64,000 nt of DNA from Pontibacter actiniarum (GCF_003585765.1 NZ_CP021235.1:1550001-1614000), one strand, 5' to 3'; positions 9,809 through 19,544 are shown, counted from the stretch's first letter. Numbers and translations: made by a program. The notes: generated from the letters alone by a model not told the origin.

Positions 9809-10369
9809 ATGAGTGAAAACGAAGCCTCGGCTATTTCTGGAGATGAGTTAACCCTGAAGGAGCTTTTTGACAGGTACTATTCACGCCTGGTTTACTTTTC
9901 TGCCCAGGTTGTAGGCTGTAAGGAAACTGCCGAAGACGTAGTGCAGGAAGCATTTATCAAGTACTGGAACCAGAGAACCTCCGTTGCTGCGCATCCTCTC
10001 GCTATCAAAAGCTACCTGTACAGCACGGTGAAACATGCAAGCCTTAATGTAGCACGGCATCAGAAAGTAAAAGCCACTTACGCGGAAGGTGTGGCTAACA
10101 TGGCGGTTGTAGAAGAAGACGGCCTGGATAACGCAATAGTTTATGCCGAAGTGCTCGCACAACTGCACAGTGCCCTGAGTACCCTCCCTGCCAACTGCCA
10201 GCGTATTTCCCGAATGTGTTACCTGGAGGGGATGAAAAACCAGGAAGTTGCCAACTAGTTGGGAGTTTCGGTGAACACCGTTAAAACCCAGAAGCAGCGC
10301 GCCCTGCAGCTTCTCCGGCTAAGGCTCAACCCCGAGCTATTCGCACTGCTGGTATTCCTGGACTTGTAA
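9809..10369 (+). pseudogene. ECF RNA polymerase sigma factor interrupted by an amber codon
   Basis: The frame begins MSENEASAISGDELTLKELF and shows sigma region 2 (residues ~17-85; YYSRLVYFSAQVV, EDVVQEAFIKYW) and the start of region 4 (NCQRISRMCYLEGMKNQEVAN). A TAG stop at 10256-10258 then interrupts the helix-turn-helix. The same frame continues without shift through LGVSVNTVKTQKQRALQLLR to TAA at 10367-10369. The intact protein would be ~186 residues, normal for the family. The break falls between the two halves of the -35-recognition helix-turn-helix, so the 149-residue product should not recognise promoters unless the stop is read through. It is either a recent nonsense mutation or a sequencing error. 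Its presumed partners are the FecR and SusC to the left. Confidence 0.85.
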
Positions 10370-10460
10370 TCACCTACCGTCCGCAGAGGTTCTTTGGCTG
10401 AAAAAGCCTTTTGTAGGCTGTAAGTGATGTACAGCCGTGCATACCGCAGCAACTGCTGCC

Positions 10461-11717
10461 TCAGCTTTTAAGCGTGGCTTCAAACCATCTCCTGAGCTCT
10501 TTACCCTCCAGCTTTTCTACTTTCTCCAGCAGTTCTTCCGTTGTGGCGATTTTGGCAGCGGCAACCTGCGACAGAAGCTGAAGAAACCTTTTATCTCCAA
10601 TCTTTTTGTGCAGGTGGTACAGCGCTACCGTTCCCTTACCATAGATAACCTGGCGGTACGTTTTGTAGTCATGCTTGCTGACGTCGAAGCCTACTAGGGC
10701 GGGCGAGTTTTTGGAAGAGGCCTGCCTTTTAGCGATTTCCTCCTCATAGGTGGCCGTGTCCCCTATCGCTCGTAGGTAAAGCAGGCTGGCGTACGTTGCA
10801 AAAGCCTCGTTCAGCCAGTTATTGTAGTCGTTCCAGCGCCCGTACGCCCACCATTTGTGGCTGATCTCATGGGCCAGGATCAGCCTGTCTTCTACGTTGT
10901 TGGTGTTGAAGTCTGCATAGGTGATGTTCACGGCGTTATCCAGTAAACCGAAGGCGTCGCGGTTGGTGCCGGGCAGCAAAACGGTGAAAGTGGCGATAGG
11001 GTGCTCCTTTCCGATGGTCTGGTTAAAGTAGGCAATGGCCTCCCTTGTGTGACGGAGCAGGGTGGTATCGGCGGCATTCATCCTTCTACCGGCTTTATAG
11101 ACCGAGACGGTGTGTCCTTCTGAACCTGTGCTGAGTTCTTCAAATTCTGTTGCCGCAATGGCCGTGATCTCTATGTTTGGGGCGCTCCCTCTGAAAGTAT
11201 ACGTTCCCGGCTTTTGCCCCACAGGGTGGCTGGTACTGATAACTTGGTAACCGTCCTCAACCGACACCTCCAGCTCGTAACTAACCAGCTCGTATTCTTT
11301 GCCGGGGATGTTCGGCAGCCAATTGGTGTGGGCACTAAACTCCAGCACATTATCCGTGAAAAAGCGCTCCGGCACGTTACCACTATAGCTGATCGTAACT
11401 TCTCTGGTGGACTTGCTATTATTAGCGAACGCTACTTCTATCCGCTTCAGGGTGTCTTTCTGAAAGAGGTCGAAAAAAGGACGCACTTCATACTTGCTTT
11501 GCCCTTTGCTGCGAACGCCTTCCACATGAAAAGCCTTATTCAGGGTGAACACAAAGTGGCTTCGTTTCGCTTTAGGCTGTAGTTTGATCTGGTACTTGCA
11601 GGTAAAGCTTTTCTTTTCCGGGTTAACAGTAAGATGAACCTTCACCTCGTTTTTAGCGATGCAGCTCATGCTGCTAACAAGCCACACCACACAAATGTAA
11701 AAGAGCTTTATTCTCAT
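10461..11717 (-). CDS. M1-family (gluzincin) metallopeptidase-like exported protein
   Basis: This is a 418-residue protein. I start it at ATG 11717, directly at a signal peptide with a possible lipobox (VSSMSC); an upstream TTG adds six residues without merit. The N-terminal half is a beta-sandwich like that of M1 aminopeptidases. The catalytic part carries HEISHKWW, with the NEAFA motif about 18 residues later, the HExxH-x18-E zinc site of family M1. The GAMEN-type exopeptidase motif is not obvious, and the protein is shorter than typical M1 aminopeptidases (~600 or more), so I call it M1-like. It stands alone, convergent with the broken sigma gene. Confidence 0.75.
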   Translation of the reverse strand: MRIKLFYICVVWLVSSMSCIAKNEVKVHLTVNPEKKSFTCKYQIKLQPKAKRSHFVFTLNKAFHVEGVRSKGQSKYEVRPFFDLFQKDTLKRIEVAFANNSKSTREVTISYSGNVPERFFTDNVLEFSAHTNWLPNIPGKEYELVSYELEVSVEDGYQVISTSHPVGQKPGTYTFRGSAPNIEITAIAATEFEELSTGSEGHTVSVYKAGRRMNAADTTLLRHTREAIAYFNQTIGKEHPIATFTVLLPGTNRDAFGLLDNAVNITYADFNTNNVEDRLILAHEISHKWWAYGRWNDYNNWLNEAFATYASLLYLRAIGDTATYEEEIAKRQASSKNSPALVGFDVSKHDYKTYRQVIYGKGTVALYHLHKKIGDKRFLQLLSQVAAAKIATTEELLEKVEKLEGKELRRWFEATLKS

Positions 11718-11812
11718 TGTCTCGGTTAACGCCAACTATCACAAGTATAGCCAGCTCGTGTTTGAAAGGGTTTTATACTTCTCTTACTGGTCCATAAATT
11801 CCTGGCTTCTGC

Positions 11813-12547
11813 CTACAGACCATTCGTAGCCAGTGCTGCCAACTGATCTTTTAGCTGCAACGCCTGTACGAGTAGTTCGGCGTTGGTTTTAGCCTTTCTA
11901 CCGTCGGGCAAGATCAGCACGTCTTCAAACCCAATTCTTGTCTCGTAATTTTTGCTGAATGCAACTTTTATAAACTCCCAGCAGGTTTTATCAAACCCAT
12001 GTAGCAGGATTGGGAGCCGCACGCCGGCATCATTTAAATGGTTTTCAATTTTCTGAACAGTTTCAAATGCCAAAGCAAACTCCTGCTCTTGTGGCTCCAT
12101 CAGGATTCTTCTAAACCGGCCTTTTGAAAAGAGTTGGCCAAAGCTTTTAGCTGCCTCGAGCTTGCTCAGCCCAGCTTCGATTTGTATGCCTTTTTTAGTA
12201 ACCAACTCCGTTACTTCTTCAGCCCCAGCCTCATCGTAATTTACAGAAACAAAGTCTGGCATCACCTTCCAAGAGCTTATTTGCTCCAGCCTTGTGTTTA
12301 AATCTGGCTCAATCCATTCCCCTGTGCTTATTCCGACTGGCACCCGGCTTAATTCTTTCCGTAGCGCCGCTATTTGTTCTTCCACAAAAATGCTTTCCAA
12401 TGTTTCGTTTCCTTCGGCGTCTCTGGGATGAAAGTGTATGCTGTCTGCTCCTTTTATACATGCTGCAACGGCAGAAGCTACAATTGACTCGGTCGTTTTT
12501 GGGACGATGCTTTCTTTTCTGGCTCCGTTAAGTGCAATCTGAATCAT
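11813..12547 (-). CDS. BKACE (DUF849) family beta-keto acid cleavage enzyme
   Basis: This is a 244-residue protein from ATG 12547 (MIQIALNGARKE). The family consists of zinc-dependent TIM-barrel enzymes that cleave beta-keto acids with acetyl-CoA, such as 3-keto-5-aminohexanoate. The N-terminal strand IALNGARKE and the metal pair in HFHPRD (His38, His40) are visible, as is a later HGFDKTCWEF stretch carrying a further histidine. It is shorter than many members (270-310 residues), so some loops are reduced. The substrate is unknown, and the neighbours (DinB and amidohydrolase genes on the same strand, ~70-90 bases apart) do not suggest one. Confidence 0.75.
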   Translation of the reverse strand: MIQIALNGARKESIVPKTTESIVASAVAACIKGADSIHFHPRDAEGNETLESIFVEEQIAALRKELSRVPVGISTGEWIEPDLNTRLEQISSWKVMPDFVSVNYDEAGAEEVTELVTKKGIQIEAGLSKLEAAKSFGQLFSKGRFRRILMEPQEQEFALAFETVQKIENHLNDAGVRLPILLHGFDKTCWEFIKVAFSKNYETRIGFEDVLILPDGRKAKTNAELLVQALQLKDQLAALATNGL

Positions 12548-12617
12548 ACTTGTGCTCTTTTGTTGGTAATGGTTCTCACCGAAACTTGAAGTATAAAGTG
12601 GCTGGGGCCCGCTCACT

Positions 12618-13073
12618 TTAAGTGGCTAAGAAGTCTTTCATTTCGCCCGGCCAGGGATAGTGCCCGTTTTGCCGCATTAGCAAGACCATTTCCCCGAGGT
12701 GAAAAGACAGATGCACTGACATTTCCTGGATGATGGTCAGCTTTTGCGCAAGGTTCTCACCTCCAGCAGCCAAGGCCATTATTTCCTGTTTGATGTCTTC
12801 AATCTGTTGGTTAAAAGTCCCGATGACTTGCTGTAGCGCTTGTTGCGAATGAACAGCAGGACCAGTTTTCCAGGTATCTAGTTCATCCATACCTGCGGGC
12901 GTTCTTCCTTTTATTTTATCCAGCTGAAATTCTTGCCACAGGACTAAATGGTTTAATATCTGCCAAACGCTTTTAGGAGTATGTGCCGCTTTAAAACTGG
13001 CTTTAGACACGTCCATGTTAGCAAGAACTTTGAAAGTGTCGAACGAATCAGAAAATATGCTGGCAAAGTTCAT
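12618..13073 (-). CDS. DinB-like four-helix protein
   Basis: This is a 151-residue protein from ATG 13073 (MNFASIFSDSFDTFKVL). The pattern of four helices with HTPKSVWQILNHLVLWQEFQ and a late MSVHLSFHLGEMVLLMRQNG fits the DinB/YfiT superfamily. The histidines in NHLVLWQ, SVHLSFH and the same C-terminal stretch could form the usual three-His metal site. These proteins include bacillithiol or mycothiol transferases and many of unknown role. A longer in-frame start exists, but its 41 extra residues (Cys/Arg/Trp-rich) look non-coding. Confidence 0.75.
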   Translation of the reverse strand: MNFASIFSDSFDTFKVLANMDVSKASFKAAHTPKSVWQILNHLVLWQEFQLDKIKGRTPAGMDELDTWKTGPAVHSQQALQQVIGTFNQQIEDIKQEIMALAAGGENLAQKLTIIQEMSVHLSFHLGEMVLLMRQNGHYPWPGEMKDFLAT

Positions 13074-13165
13074 TGGCTTGTCGTTAGCGGTATACCTGAA
13101 GGTTTGTGCAGGCCACAAGGCCCATCGGCGGCTGCACTTGAGGTGTTGGCGTGGACATGTTGCGA

Positions 13166-14320
13166 TTACTTTTTTGTCCGCTTCCCCATCACCCAAACTT
13201 CTTTTATTTTCTGTAAACTTGTGATATCAACGGTTGGGTTGCCTTCAACTAGTATGAAATTGGCGCTGTGGCCTCTCCGGGGTAACAAGTTCTGGTCTAA
13301 ACCAAACGCTTGAATTGGTTTGACCGTAGCCGTTTTCAATGCTTCCGTTTCACTCAGCCCAACCGAAACCAGCAGCTTCATTTCGGTAATCAGGCTTTCC
13401 CCAAACTTTAGACCCAGGTTCGGGGCATCGGTTCCTGCCAGTAGCGTAATTCCCGCCTTGTGAAGCCTGTTTACTTCCTGACGGATATCCTGGAATGGGA
13501 GGTAATGATTCGCCCCGCCCTGCTTTTCCCTAAACTGCAGCAGCTCTCTCGTCACAAGCAAAGTAGGTATCACAAAGGGTTTCTTCTCCTGAAGCAGGCT
13601 AAGCTCTTCATCTGTCATCTTCCTGTCAAGCCATATATGCGATACCACATCAATACCCAATTCACTGATCTTTGTGGCGTCTCCGGCGGTTGATATATGC
13701 CCTACGGCTAGCTTATCGAATTGATGGGAAGCCTTGATAAGGGCGCCTATCGTTTCATAGTCCAGCGTAGGGAGCATAGGCTCCCGTATGATTTTTAGAA
13801 GGTCTGCCCCCTCTTTCACCCTATCCGCTACAAACGTTCGCGGCTCTCGCTCTTTTGTCACCGTTGGAATGGGAGCGCCAAACTGTGTTCCGTGGCCACC
13901 TGCAACCGTCAGCGCCGGGCCAGACGAGAGCAGGCTGGCGTGGAGGAAAGAGTCCCTGCTTGCTTTTAACTTATTTGCTACTCCGGGGGGAGAGTGTAAA
14001 TCAACGACCGCAAACACGCCTTCACGAAGCGACGCATGCAGTTGTGCCAGGGAACTGATGTGCACATGAGCGTCGATCAGCGGAGGTATGATGGTGTAGC
14101 CACCCGCTTCTATCACTTCCTCTGCAATATACCGCCCTATTTCTGAGGTGATGTCTACTATCTTTCCATCGTCCACAACAACACTTACCTCTTCCCTTAC
14201 CTCTACTCCATCGAACAGTCTGACATTATGTATGATGTAGTCGACTTTCTGTTTGGGTTGGCAGGCAGCGGTAAGCCATAAGAAGGTTAAGAGTAGAAAA
14301 GAGTCTAAAGTTATTTTCAT
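13166..14320 (-). CDS. amidohydrolase-family lipoprotein
   Basis: This is a 384-residue protein from ATG 14320, at a lipoprotein signal (LTAAC). The fold is the metal-dependent amidohydrolase TIM barrel: a small beta-domain (NVRLFDGVEVREE), the metal motif LIDAHVHIS (~residues 83-91), a histidine in AVGHISTAG, and the metal-binding Asp in LAGTDAPNLG. The C-terminal strand GHSANFILVEGNP is typical of imidazolonepropionase- and prolidase-like enzymes. It is probably periplasmic and hydrolyses a cyclic amide or a peptide-like bond; the substrate is not predictable. It lies 92 bases upstream of the DinB gene on the same strand. Confidence 0.85.
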   Translation of the reverse strand: MKITLDSFLLLTFLWLTAACQPKQKVDYIIHNVRLFDGVEVREEVSVVVDDGKIVDITSEIGRYIAEEVIEAGGYTIIPPLIDAHVHISSLAQLHASLREGVFAVVDLHSPPGVANKLKASRDSFLHASLLSSGPALTVAGGHGTQFGAPIPTVTKEREPRTFVADRVKEGADLLKIIREPMLPTLDYETIGALIKASHQFDKLAVGHISTAGDATKISELGIDVVSHIWLDRKMTDEELSLLQEKKPFVIPTLLVTRELLQFREKQGGANHYLPFQDIRQEVNRLHKAGITLLAGTDAPNLGLKFGESLITEMKLLVSVGLSETEALKTATVKPIQAFGLDQNLLPRRGHSANFILVEGNPTVDITSLQKIKEVWVMGKRTKK

Positions 14321-14449
14321 TGTTGTTGCGTTGTGTGCGCCGTGGGTTTTATAGTACGGTCCCAATGCAATGGCTTTCTCACTGCTCTGTTTAGCCAATG
14401 TCTGCGTGAAGACGGAACGATGTGCGGCGTATCTTAGCAGCGCCTGTTT

Positions 14450-15790
14450 CTATTTTTGGTTCTCCACTGGGGTCTTGAATCTCACCCTAAAAGGCTTGAG
14501 TGGGTATCCCTCGGCTGACATAAAGCCCTCCGAAACGATAAAATCATACTCCTTGCCCGGGCTCAGGTCCACTTTAAAAGTACAGGATTTTCTATCGGCA
14601 GAAAACTCCCCCTTGCCGACAAGTGGCCATTGCTCTTTTCCTCCAGCCCCATACTTTACACCCGTCGTCGGCCCCATTTCCGTGGAAAAAGAAATACATA
14701 TTTCTTTCGTTGATGCATCCACTGTGCTGTCTCCAGCTACCAAAGGCTTGATGCTGCTTACCACCGGCCTCATGCCTTCATACGCCTGCAAGAGCTGTAC
14801 TTTGTCTATTGCATCCGGGAAGTAGTGTGACTGCTGCAGAAAGGCCTCCACTGCTTTATCGCTGGTGAAGTCAAGTTCTATCATTTCACGGATGGCCTGC
14901 TTCTTGTTCTTTGCGTTGCTGTAATAGGTCTTGCAAATGGCGTAGCCCATGTAGTAGCCGAGGTCCGGGTGGGCTGATGACAGGTTATAAAACCAGTTAT
15001 TGATGTAGGGAGCGAACATCTGTTTCTTAAACTTCTCCTTCAGTTCCTCCTCATGCTGCGCTCCATAAACCATGTACGGAAGGGGCATTTTTTTACCTGT
15101 GACCAGCTCGGTGATAAAATCGGCAGTACCTTCCATAATGCTGCGGCCAAGCAAGTTGTTTCCGTACCCCTTTTGCTGTGTATGCACGTACTCGTGTATG
15201 TTCAGGGGGATGATGTTTTGGAACGGCTGGCTATTAAAGTACCTGCCCAGCCCTACCTGCCAGTTCTGCGGGAACTCCGATATATCGGTTTCGGGGTCTC
15301 CCGTTGCCATTTCCGCTCCAACTAAAACCATCGCGTCCAGGCCTGTTCCGCTGGACTGAAGCGCACCGATCACAAAGTAGATTTTGGCGGGCTTTAGGGC
15401 CGGGTAGAGTTTCTTTAGCTTCTTGAGATAGGGCTCCATTCCCTTTGCCCCTGCCCTGGCCTGCTGTGTGTTTGGCCGTATGGAATCCCAGAACCTGGGA
15501 TAGTTGCGGATGGAGCGGAGACCCTGTTCAGCGTTGTAGCCCTTTGCCTCCATAAATGCCTTCAGGCCGGGCGTACCCTTGTCTATATAGAGCGTCTGAA
15601 TGTAATGAAGCTGCTGAAGACTGTCAGTCGTGGAGCGGATGCTGTCATAGGCGATCCAGAAGTTATCGATATCTGCCGTGATAACCTTTTGCTCCCTGCC
15701 CTGTCCAAAGGCGGAGCAAACAGCAGTGCCGCTAAGAAACAATGCCGCAGCTATGCTTCGGGTTAATGGATGTATTCTACTGTACTTCAT
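14450..15790 (-). CDS. exported zincin-like metalloprotease with C-terminal Ig-like domain
   Basis: This is a 446-residue protein from ATG 15790 (MKYSRIHPLT); an ATG 15 bases upstream is also possible. A signal peptide ends near AVCSAFGQG. A zinc-binding HEYVHTQQ motif (~residue 200) is followed about 24 residues later by EGTADFITE, which provides the third ligand and matches the DUF2268-like predicted Zn-protease family. The last ~100 residues (from VSSIKPLVAGDS to the end) look like an SbsA-type Ig domain, with the motif STEICISFSTEMGP in altered form. It is probably a periplasmic or secreted peptidase. No operon partner is obvious. Confidence 0.7.
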   Translation of the reverse strand: MKYSRIHPLTRSIAAALFLSGTAVCSAFGQGREQKVITADIDNFWIAYDSIRSTTDSLQQLHYIQTLYIDKGTPGLKAFMEAKGYNAEQGLRSIRNYPRFWDSIRPNTQQARAGAKGMEPYLKKLKKLYPALKPAKIYFVIGALQSSGTGLDAMVLVGAEMATGDPETDISEFPQNWQVGLGRYFNSQPFQNIIPLNIHEYVHTQQKGYGNNLLGRSIMEGTADFITELVTGKKMPLPYMVYGAQHEEELKEKFKKQMFAPYINNWFYNLSSAHPDLGYYMGYAICKTYYSNAKNKKQAIREMIELDFTSDKAVEAFLQQSHYFPDAIDKVQLLQAYEGMRPVVSSIKPLVAGDSTVDASTKEICISFSTEMGPTTGVKYGAGGKEQWPLVGKGEFSADRKSCTFKVDLSPGKEYDFIVSEGFMSAEGYPLKPFRVRFKTPVENQK

Positions 15791-16015
15791 TATCTTATGC
15801 AGCATTCATTAAGCTTATTAGAGGTCGCACCCCTTCGTGTACATTCAGGTATAATATCGTTCTCGTTAATGTTAACCTTGGTAAGAAGTATCCATTTATA
15901 AGCGCTATTTAATATGAGATACAAGCTGGAGGCAACGTCTGGTTAGGCCTTCATCAGAAGAAACAGTACACCTAAGCTATAAAGCGCCACCTCTATGGCA
16001 TCTTCACGCATGTGT

Positions 16016-17155
16016 TTAGTTGCCGTGTTTTAGTCGTTCCTTTATCTCTTCCAGCAAACTGTCGCTGTAGCCGTCCCACTTTCCGACCACTAAGCCATTT
16101 TTATCGAACAGGTAATAAGTTGGAGTCATGAAGACACGGTACTTGGTGTAAACATCACTGTATCTGCCGTCTTTATCATAGAGGCTCGTCCAGGTAATTT
16201 TATTGGACGTATACTTTTTGAGCCAGTCTTCCTTGTTGCTATCAACGTTCATGGTTACAATGTCCAGGCTTTCACTTTCCTGCTTCGACAATTCTTTGAT
16301 TTCCGGAAGCGCTTTTACACACCAACTGCAATAGGGAGAGCAAAACTCTAGAAGCACATACTTATCCTTGAAAGAGTTAGCGAAGGGCACATGTTCCCCT
16401 TTTTGGTTTTCTGCTGTAAAATCATAGAACTTGTCTCCGTTCTCCAACGGCTTGCTTCCCAAATAGGTGGTGAGCACCTTCGCAGAAGCTGAATTTTTGT
16501 AGTCAGCATTTAGCCTGCCGAGTTGCCTTTCTATAAACTCTTTGGTGAAATCCGCTTTGTTAAGCACAAGTTGAGAGAGGGCATAATCAGAGTTTATGTT
16601 ATCCTCAATAAAACTCCTGGTGATGTGGCTTATCTGATCGTCAATATGTGTAATAACGCCGCTTTCCTTTGACCAATACGCCCGCTGTAGGCTATCATTC
16701 CATTTCCCCTCTTGCCGTAAGGAAAACATTTCCTGCAGCTTTTCGCTTCGCTTTTTGTTCAGAGGAGCGATACCTTTGTCAAGCTCCGCTTTATACTTTT
16801 GATAGTGGGAACCGGTCACTTCCAAAGCATCAGGAAAGTCTTCTTTCCTACCGCTAACTTTCACGTCCTCATTTCCGATGTAAATGACAGCATAAGCCGT
16901 TTCGTTATTTTCTGAACTGACTTGAATCGTGATAGGTACCGGCGGTTCTTCAATAAGCCCAGTTGCAACAAATTGGTTATCAACCAGTGCTGTCGAGTCT
17001 AACACTTTCCCTGTATTTCCATTCGCGACTATAACTTTCGCCTTTTCAGAGAAGCCGCTGAGGTTAGCTGATACGGTAAAACCCGTCGTGTGCTTTTGGC
17101 AGGCCGTAAAAACTACGATGATACCCGTGGTTAATAAGAATAAGCTTTTCTTCAT
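16016..17155 (-). CDS. TlpA-like thiol-disulfide oxidoreductase lipoprotein
   Basis: This is a 379-residue protein with a lipoprotein signal (FTAC). Residues ~25-120 match the DUF4369-type N-terminal beta-domain. A helical linker follows, then a thioredoxin fold (~235-379) with the active site CSWC inside LEFCSPYCSWCVKALPEI, and a cis-Pro region in FMTPTYYLFDKNG. The family catalyses dithiol-disulfide exchange in the periplasm, often in cytochrome c maturation or oxidative stress. An extra cysteine four residues before the CxxC is worth noting. The gene stands alone. Confidence 0.88.
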   Translation of the reverse strand: MKKSLFLLTTGIIVVFTACQKHTTGFTVSANLSGFSEKAKVIVANGNTGKVLDSTALVDNQFVATGLIEEPPVPITIQVSSENNETAYAVIYIGNEDVKVSGRKEDFPDALEVTGSHYQKYKAELDKGIAPLNKKRSEKLQEMFSLRQEGKWNDSLQRAYWSKESGVITHIDDQISHITRSFIEDNINSDYALSQLVLNKADFTKEFIERQLGRLNADYKNSASAKVLTTYLGSKPLENGDKFYDFTAENQKGEHVPFANSFKDKYVLLEFCSPYCSWCVKALPEIKELSKQESESLDIVTMNVDSNKEDWLKKYTSNKITWTSLYDKDGRYSDVYTKYRVFMTPTYYLFDKNGLVVGKWDGYSDSLLEEIKERLKHGN

Positions 17156-17276
17156 TTTAGCGGATTACCAAAGTTTTATGGAGTAATGTATTGTTGTTTT
17201 ATGATTTTGCAGCTTATGTGCCAAGAGCATGAATATAAGGAGGCCCACTAGCGTCATGGCTAAACTCAGCACAATA

Positions 17277-17879
17277 CTAAGCCACTTGTGGTTGAAGCAC
17301 TTTACTTTCCGCTTTCGTTTCTGTTAACCTGATGAAGTGATAGCTCATGTAGCTATACCACGCCGCCCACCCCATGTGGAAGAACCTCACCACTAAACCC
17401 GGCACCTCTGTTTGTAGTGCAGGGAAAAAGGAGCTTATGCTTACCGCCATGAAAAAGAATGTTGCCAGCGACACCCATCGTAACCTTACATCGCCTCTCC
17501 AGAGGATGAAAGCCAATAAGGGGGCCACATGCATGAGCATCGAAATGACGCCAAAAACACCGTGCAGCAATTGAGGTGTTGGAAACAAAGCCACTCCAAA
17601 CATAGAAACGGAGAAGGCCGCCAATATATAAACAGGCGCTACCCGCATGCGCAGTGCTTTACATGCCCGAAACAATCCCAGCACAAAAAGTGCATTAAAA
17701 ACGGCACACAGCATAATGCCACCAGTGAAAAGTGATTGTGTTGGCGTACCGACCGCCCCTATTTCGCTTACAGATCCGGTTAAATGATTGTAGTTGATCA
17801 GATAGCCACATCCAAGATTGGTTACCCAAAATGCCAGGGCGGCTAATGCTCCGAAGCGAAGCAGTTGGTTTGTATTCAT
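17277..17879 (-). CDS. DUF998 family integral membrane protein
   Basis: This is a 200-residue protein from ATG 17879 (MNTNQLLRFGALAAL), with about six hydrophobic helices. The N-terminal SVSEIGAVGTPTQSLFTGG is the family-typical first periplasmic loop and second helix, and HVAPLLAFILWRGDVRLR is a late one. DUF998 proteins have no established biochemical role. A longer in-frame start (57 bases upstream) adds residues without hydrophobic or conserved character. Confidence 0.75.
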   Translation of the reverse strand: MNTNQLLRFGALAALAFWVTNLGCGYLINYNHLTGSVSEIGAVGTPTQSLFTGGIMLCAVFNALFVLGLFRACKALRMRVAPVYILAAFSVSMFGVALFPTPQLLHGVFGVISMLMHVAPLLAFILWRGDVRLRWVSLATFFFMAVSISSFFPALQTEVPGLVVRFFHMGWAAWYSYMSYHFIRLTETKAESKVLQPQVA

Positions 17880-18245
17880 GCTGTTTTTTGTTGTTGGGTA
17901 GGTTACGTTTACTTTCGGCAAAGCATATTCCCACAACGGCTGAGACAGGCTGCGTAGCCGGGGAAAGAGTTTGCCTCAGCTAATATAGCACAATCCTATA
18001 AAAAGTCTATATCTATAACAGCTTTATCCAAGGCCCAGGCGGAAACGCGCCCTGTATCATGGTTGCTTCTGGCTTTCCGTCTTTCAGCTGCTGCTTTGCG
18101 CTGGTCTGACAAGTACAACTCAAGGGGGCTGTTTCCCGTTTTTGACTACCCTGCCACCTTCCATGTAGCAGCCTGTGACTTTGCAGAACGGTAGGGGCAG
18201 CAACTGTTTTTGTTTAAGCGGCCTCCCTCTTAACCTTGTGGTGCC
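17880..18245. other. intergenic gap without recognised features
   Basis: This 366-bp stretch lies between two divergent membrane-protein genes. I see no convincing promoter, riboswitch or repeat. The first ~60 bases hold the non-coding extension of the DUF998 frame. Confidence 0.5.
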
Positions 18246-19544
18246 ATGAAGATTGCCAAAGCAAAATATTCCATCAAGAAAGCCTACATGCTGGCAATCA
18301 ACAGCATTGCCTTCTATCCGATCATGATTGCCTTTACATTGCTCGCGTTTTCCTGGCTCTGCACTTATCTGGATAAAATTTCGGTGGGTGAGGCAGTGAT
18401 AAGGCAGGTTCCTTTTTTGAGGATGGATAATGCGGACACCGTGCGAAGTCTGCTCTCCTCGTTACTGACGGGCCTGATCAGCCTCGTTACCTTTACCTTT
18501 GCCATGGTAATGATCGTGCTGTCTCAGGTTACGTCCAGCTTTTCTCCAAGGCTGCTGCCGGACTTAATCAGTAAAAGAGGGAGCCAGATTGTACTCGGAA
18601 CGATAGTAGGCACCGTAGGCTTTATCATTGTCGTGCTCAGCAATGTGCAGACCATGCAAGGGGGGCCAGAGGTACCACTCCTTTCCACTGTGCTGGGTAT
18701 GTTTTTAGGCTTTGCCAGCCTTATTTGCTTCATCTATTTTATCCATAAAATCTCCAACGAGATACAGATCGGGAACATACTGAACAACCTGTACCGCAGC
18801 ACACGGGATGTGCTGAACAGAGAAATCAGCAGCGGGAGCTATGAGGAAGACTGGGAGGAGGACCCAGATGCTGTGCTGGTGAAAGCCTGGGACTCCGGGT
18901 ATTTTGACACCATTACTGAGGAGGGAATCAAAAAGGCGTCCGAAAAAAAGGGGCTGCAGCTCAGGATACTCAAAGTGCAGGGAGCCTATCTGCTGAAGGG
19001 AGAGCCGTTCCTCAAAATTAACAAGCCCCTCGACAAGGAAATACAGGAACTGCTGGAAGAAAACGTGTTGCTCCGCCACCAGGAAATAGTAAAGGAGAAC
19101 TTTTACTATGGCTTTAAGCAGCTTACCGAAATTGCGGTAAAAGGACTGAGCCCTGGCGTAAACGACCCGGGCACGGCAATCCAGGCAATCGATTACCTCA
19201 TGGATCTGCTCTGCCGGCTTCAGGAGCTAAGGGGGCAGAAAGTTGCCCGGAACAGTAAAGGAGCGCCGTTCATCGTGTACGCTCCCGTCCCTTTCGAAAA
19301 GACCTTTTATTTGTGTGCAGCCAGTATTCGGGCTTACTCCACAACGGATGTGGCCGTACAGTCGCGCCTGATCGACCTGATAGCAAAAATAAGCGAGCGT
19401 GATGAGCAGAACAGGCACAAAGCGCTGCTGGAGAAAGAGCTAGATTCTATTGAGGAGGCCTCCGGCAAAGATTTAAAAGCTCAGGAAGACAAAGAGTATC
19501 TGCAGACCCTCCTACAGCATGCCCGCAAAAAGTATCTGACCTAA
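18246..19544 (+). CDS. DUF2254 family membrane protein
   Basis: This is a 432-residue protein with four membrane helices in its first ~170 residues (AFTLLAFSWLCTYLDKISV, LLTGLISLVTFTFAMVMIVL, VGTVGFIIVVLSNVQTM, LGMFLGFASLICFIYFIHKI). The long cytoplasmic part contains GLSPGVNDPGTAIQAIDYL, the most conserved DUF2254 motif. The C-terminus is charged and probably coiled. The family has no confirmed function; permease or mechanosensitive roles have been guessed. The start ATG 18246 follows a G/T-rich stretch without a ribosome-binding site, as is usual here. Confidence 0.85.
   Translation: MKIAKAKYSIKKAYMLAINSIAFYPIMIAFTLLAFSWLCTYLDKISVGEAVIRQVPFLRMDNADTVRSLLSSLLTGLISLVTFTFAMVMIVLSQVTSSFSPRLLPDLISKRGSQIVLGTIVGTVGFIIVVLSNVQTMQGGPEVPLLSTVLGMFLGFASLICFIYFIHKISNEIQIGNILNNLYRSTRDVLNREISSGSYEEDWEEDPDAVLVKAWDSGYFDTITEEGIKKASEKKGLQLRILKVQGAYLLKGEPFLKINKPLDKEIQELLEENVLLRHQEIVKENFYYGFKQLTEIAVKGLSPGVNDPGTAIQAIDYLMDLLCRLQELRGQKVARNSKGAPFIVYAPVPFEKTFYLCAASIRAYSTTDVAVQSRLIDLIAKISERDEQNRHKALLEKELDSIEEASGKDLKAQEDKEYLQTLLQHARKKYLT

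Noticed and set aside
9487..9816. 109-codon open frame in the fecR/sigma gap
   Set aside because: It has no recognisable domain and unlikely composition, overlaps the likely sigma promoter and the sigma start, and contains no conserved start context.
13070..13170. Integron attC-like sequence between the DinB and amidohydrolase genes
   Set aside because: GTTAGCG and partial inverted repeats are present, but no paired core sites or integrase, and neighbouring genes lack similar sites.
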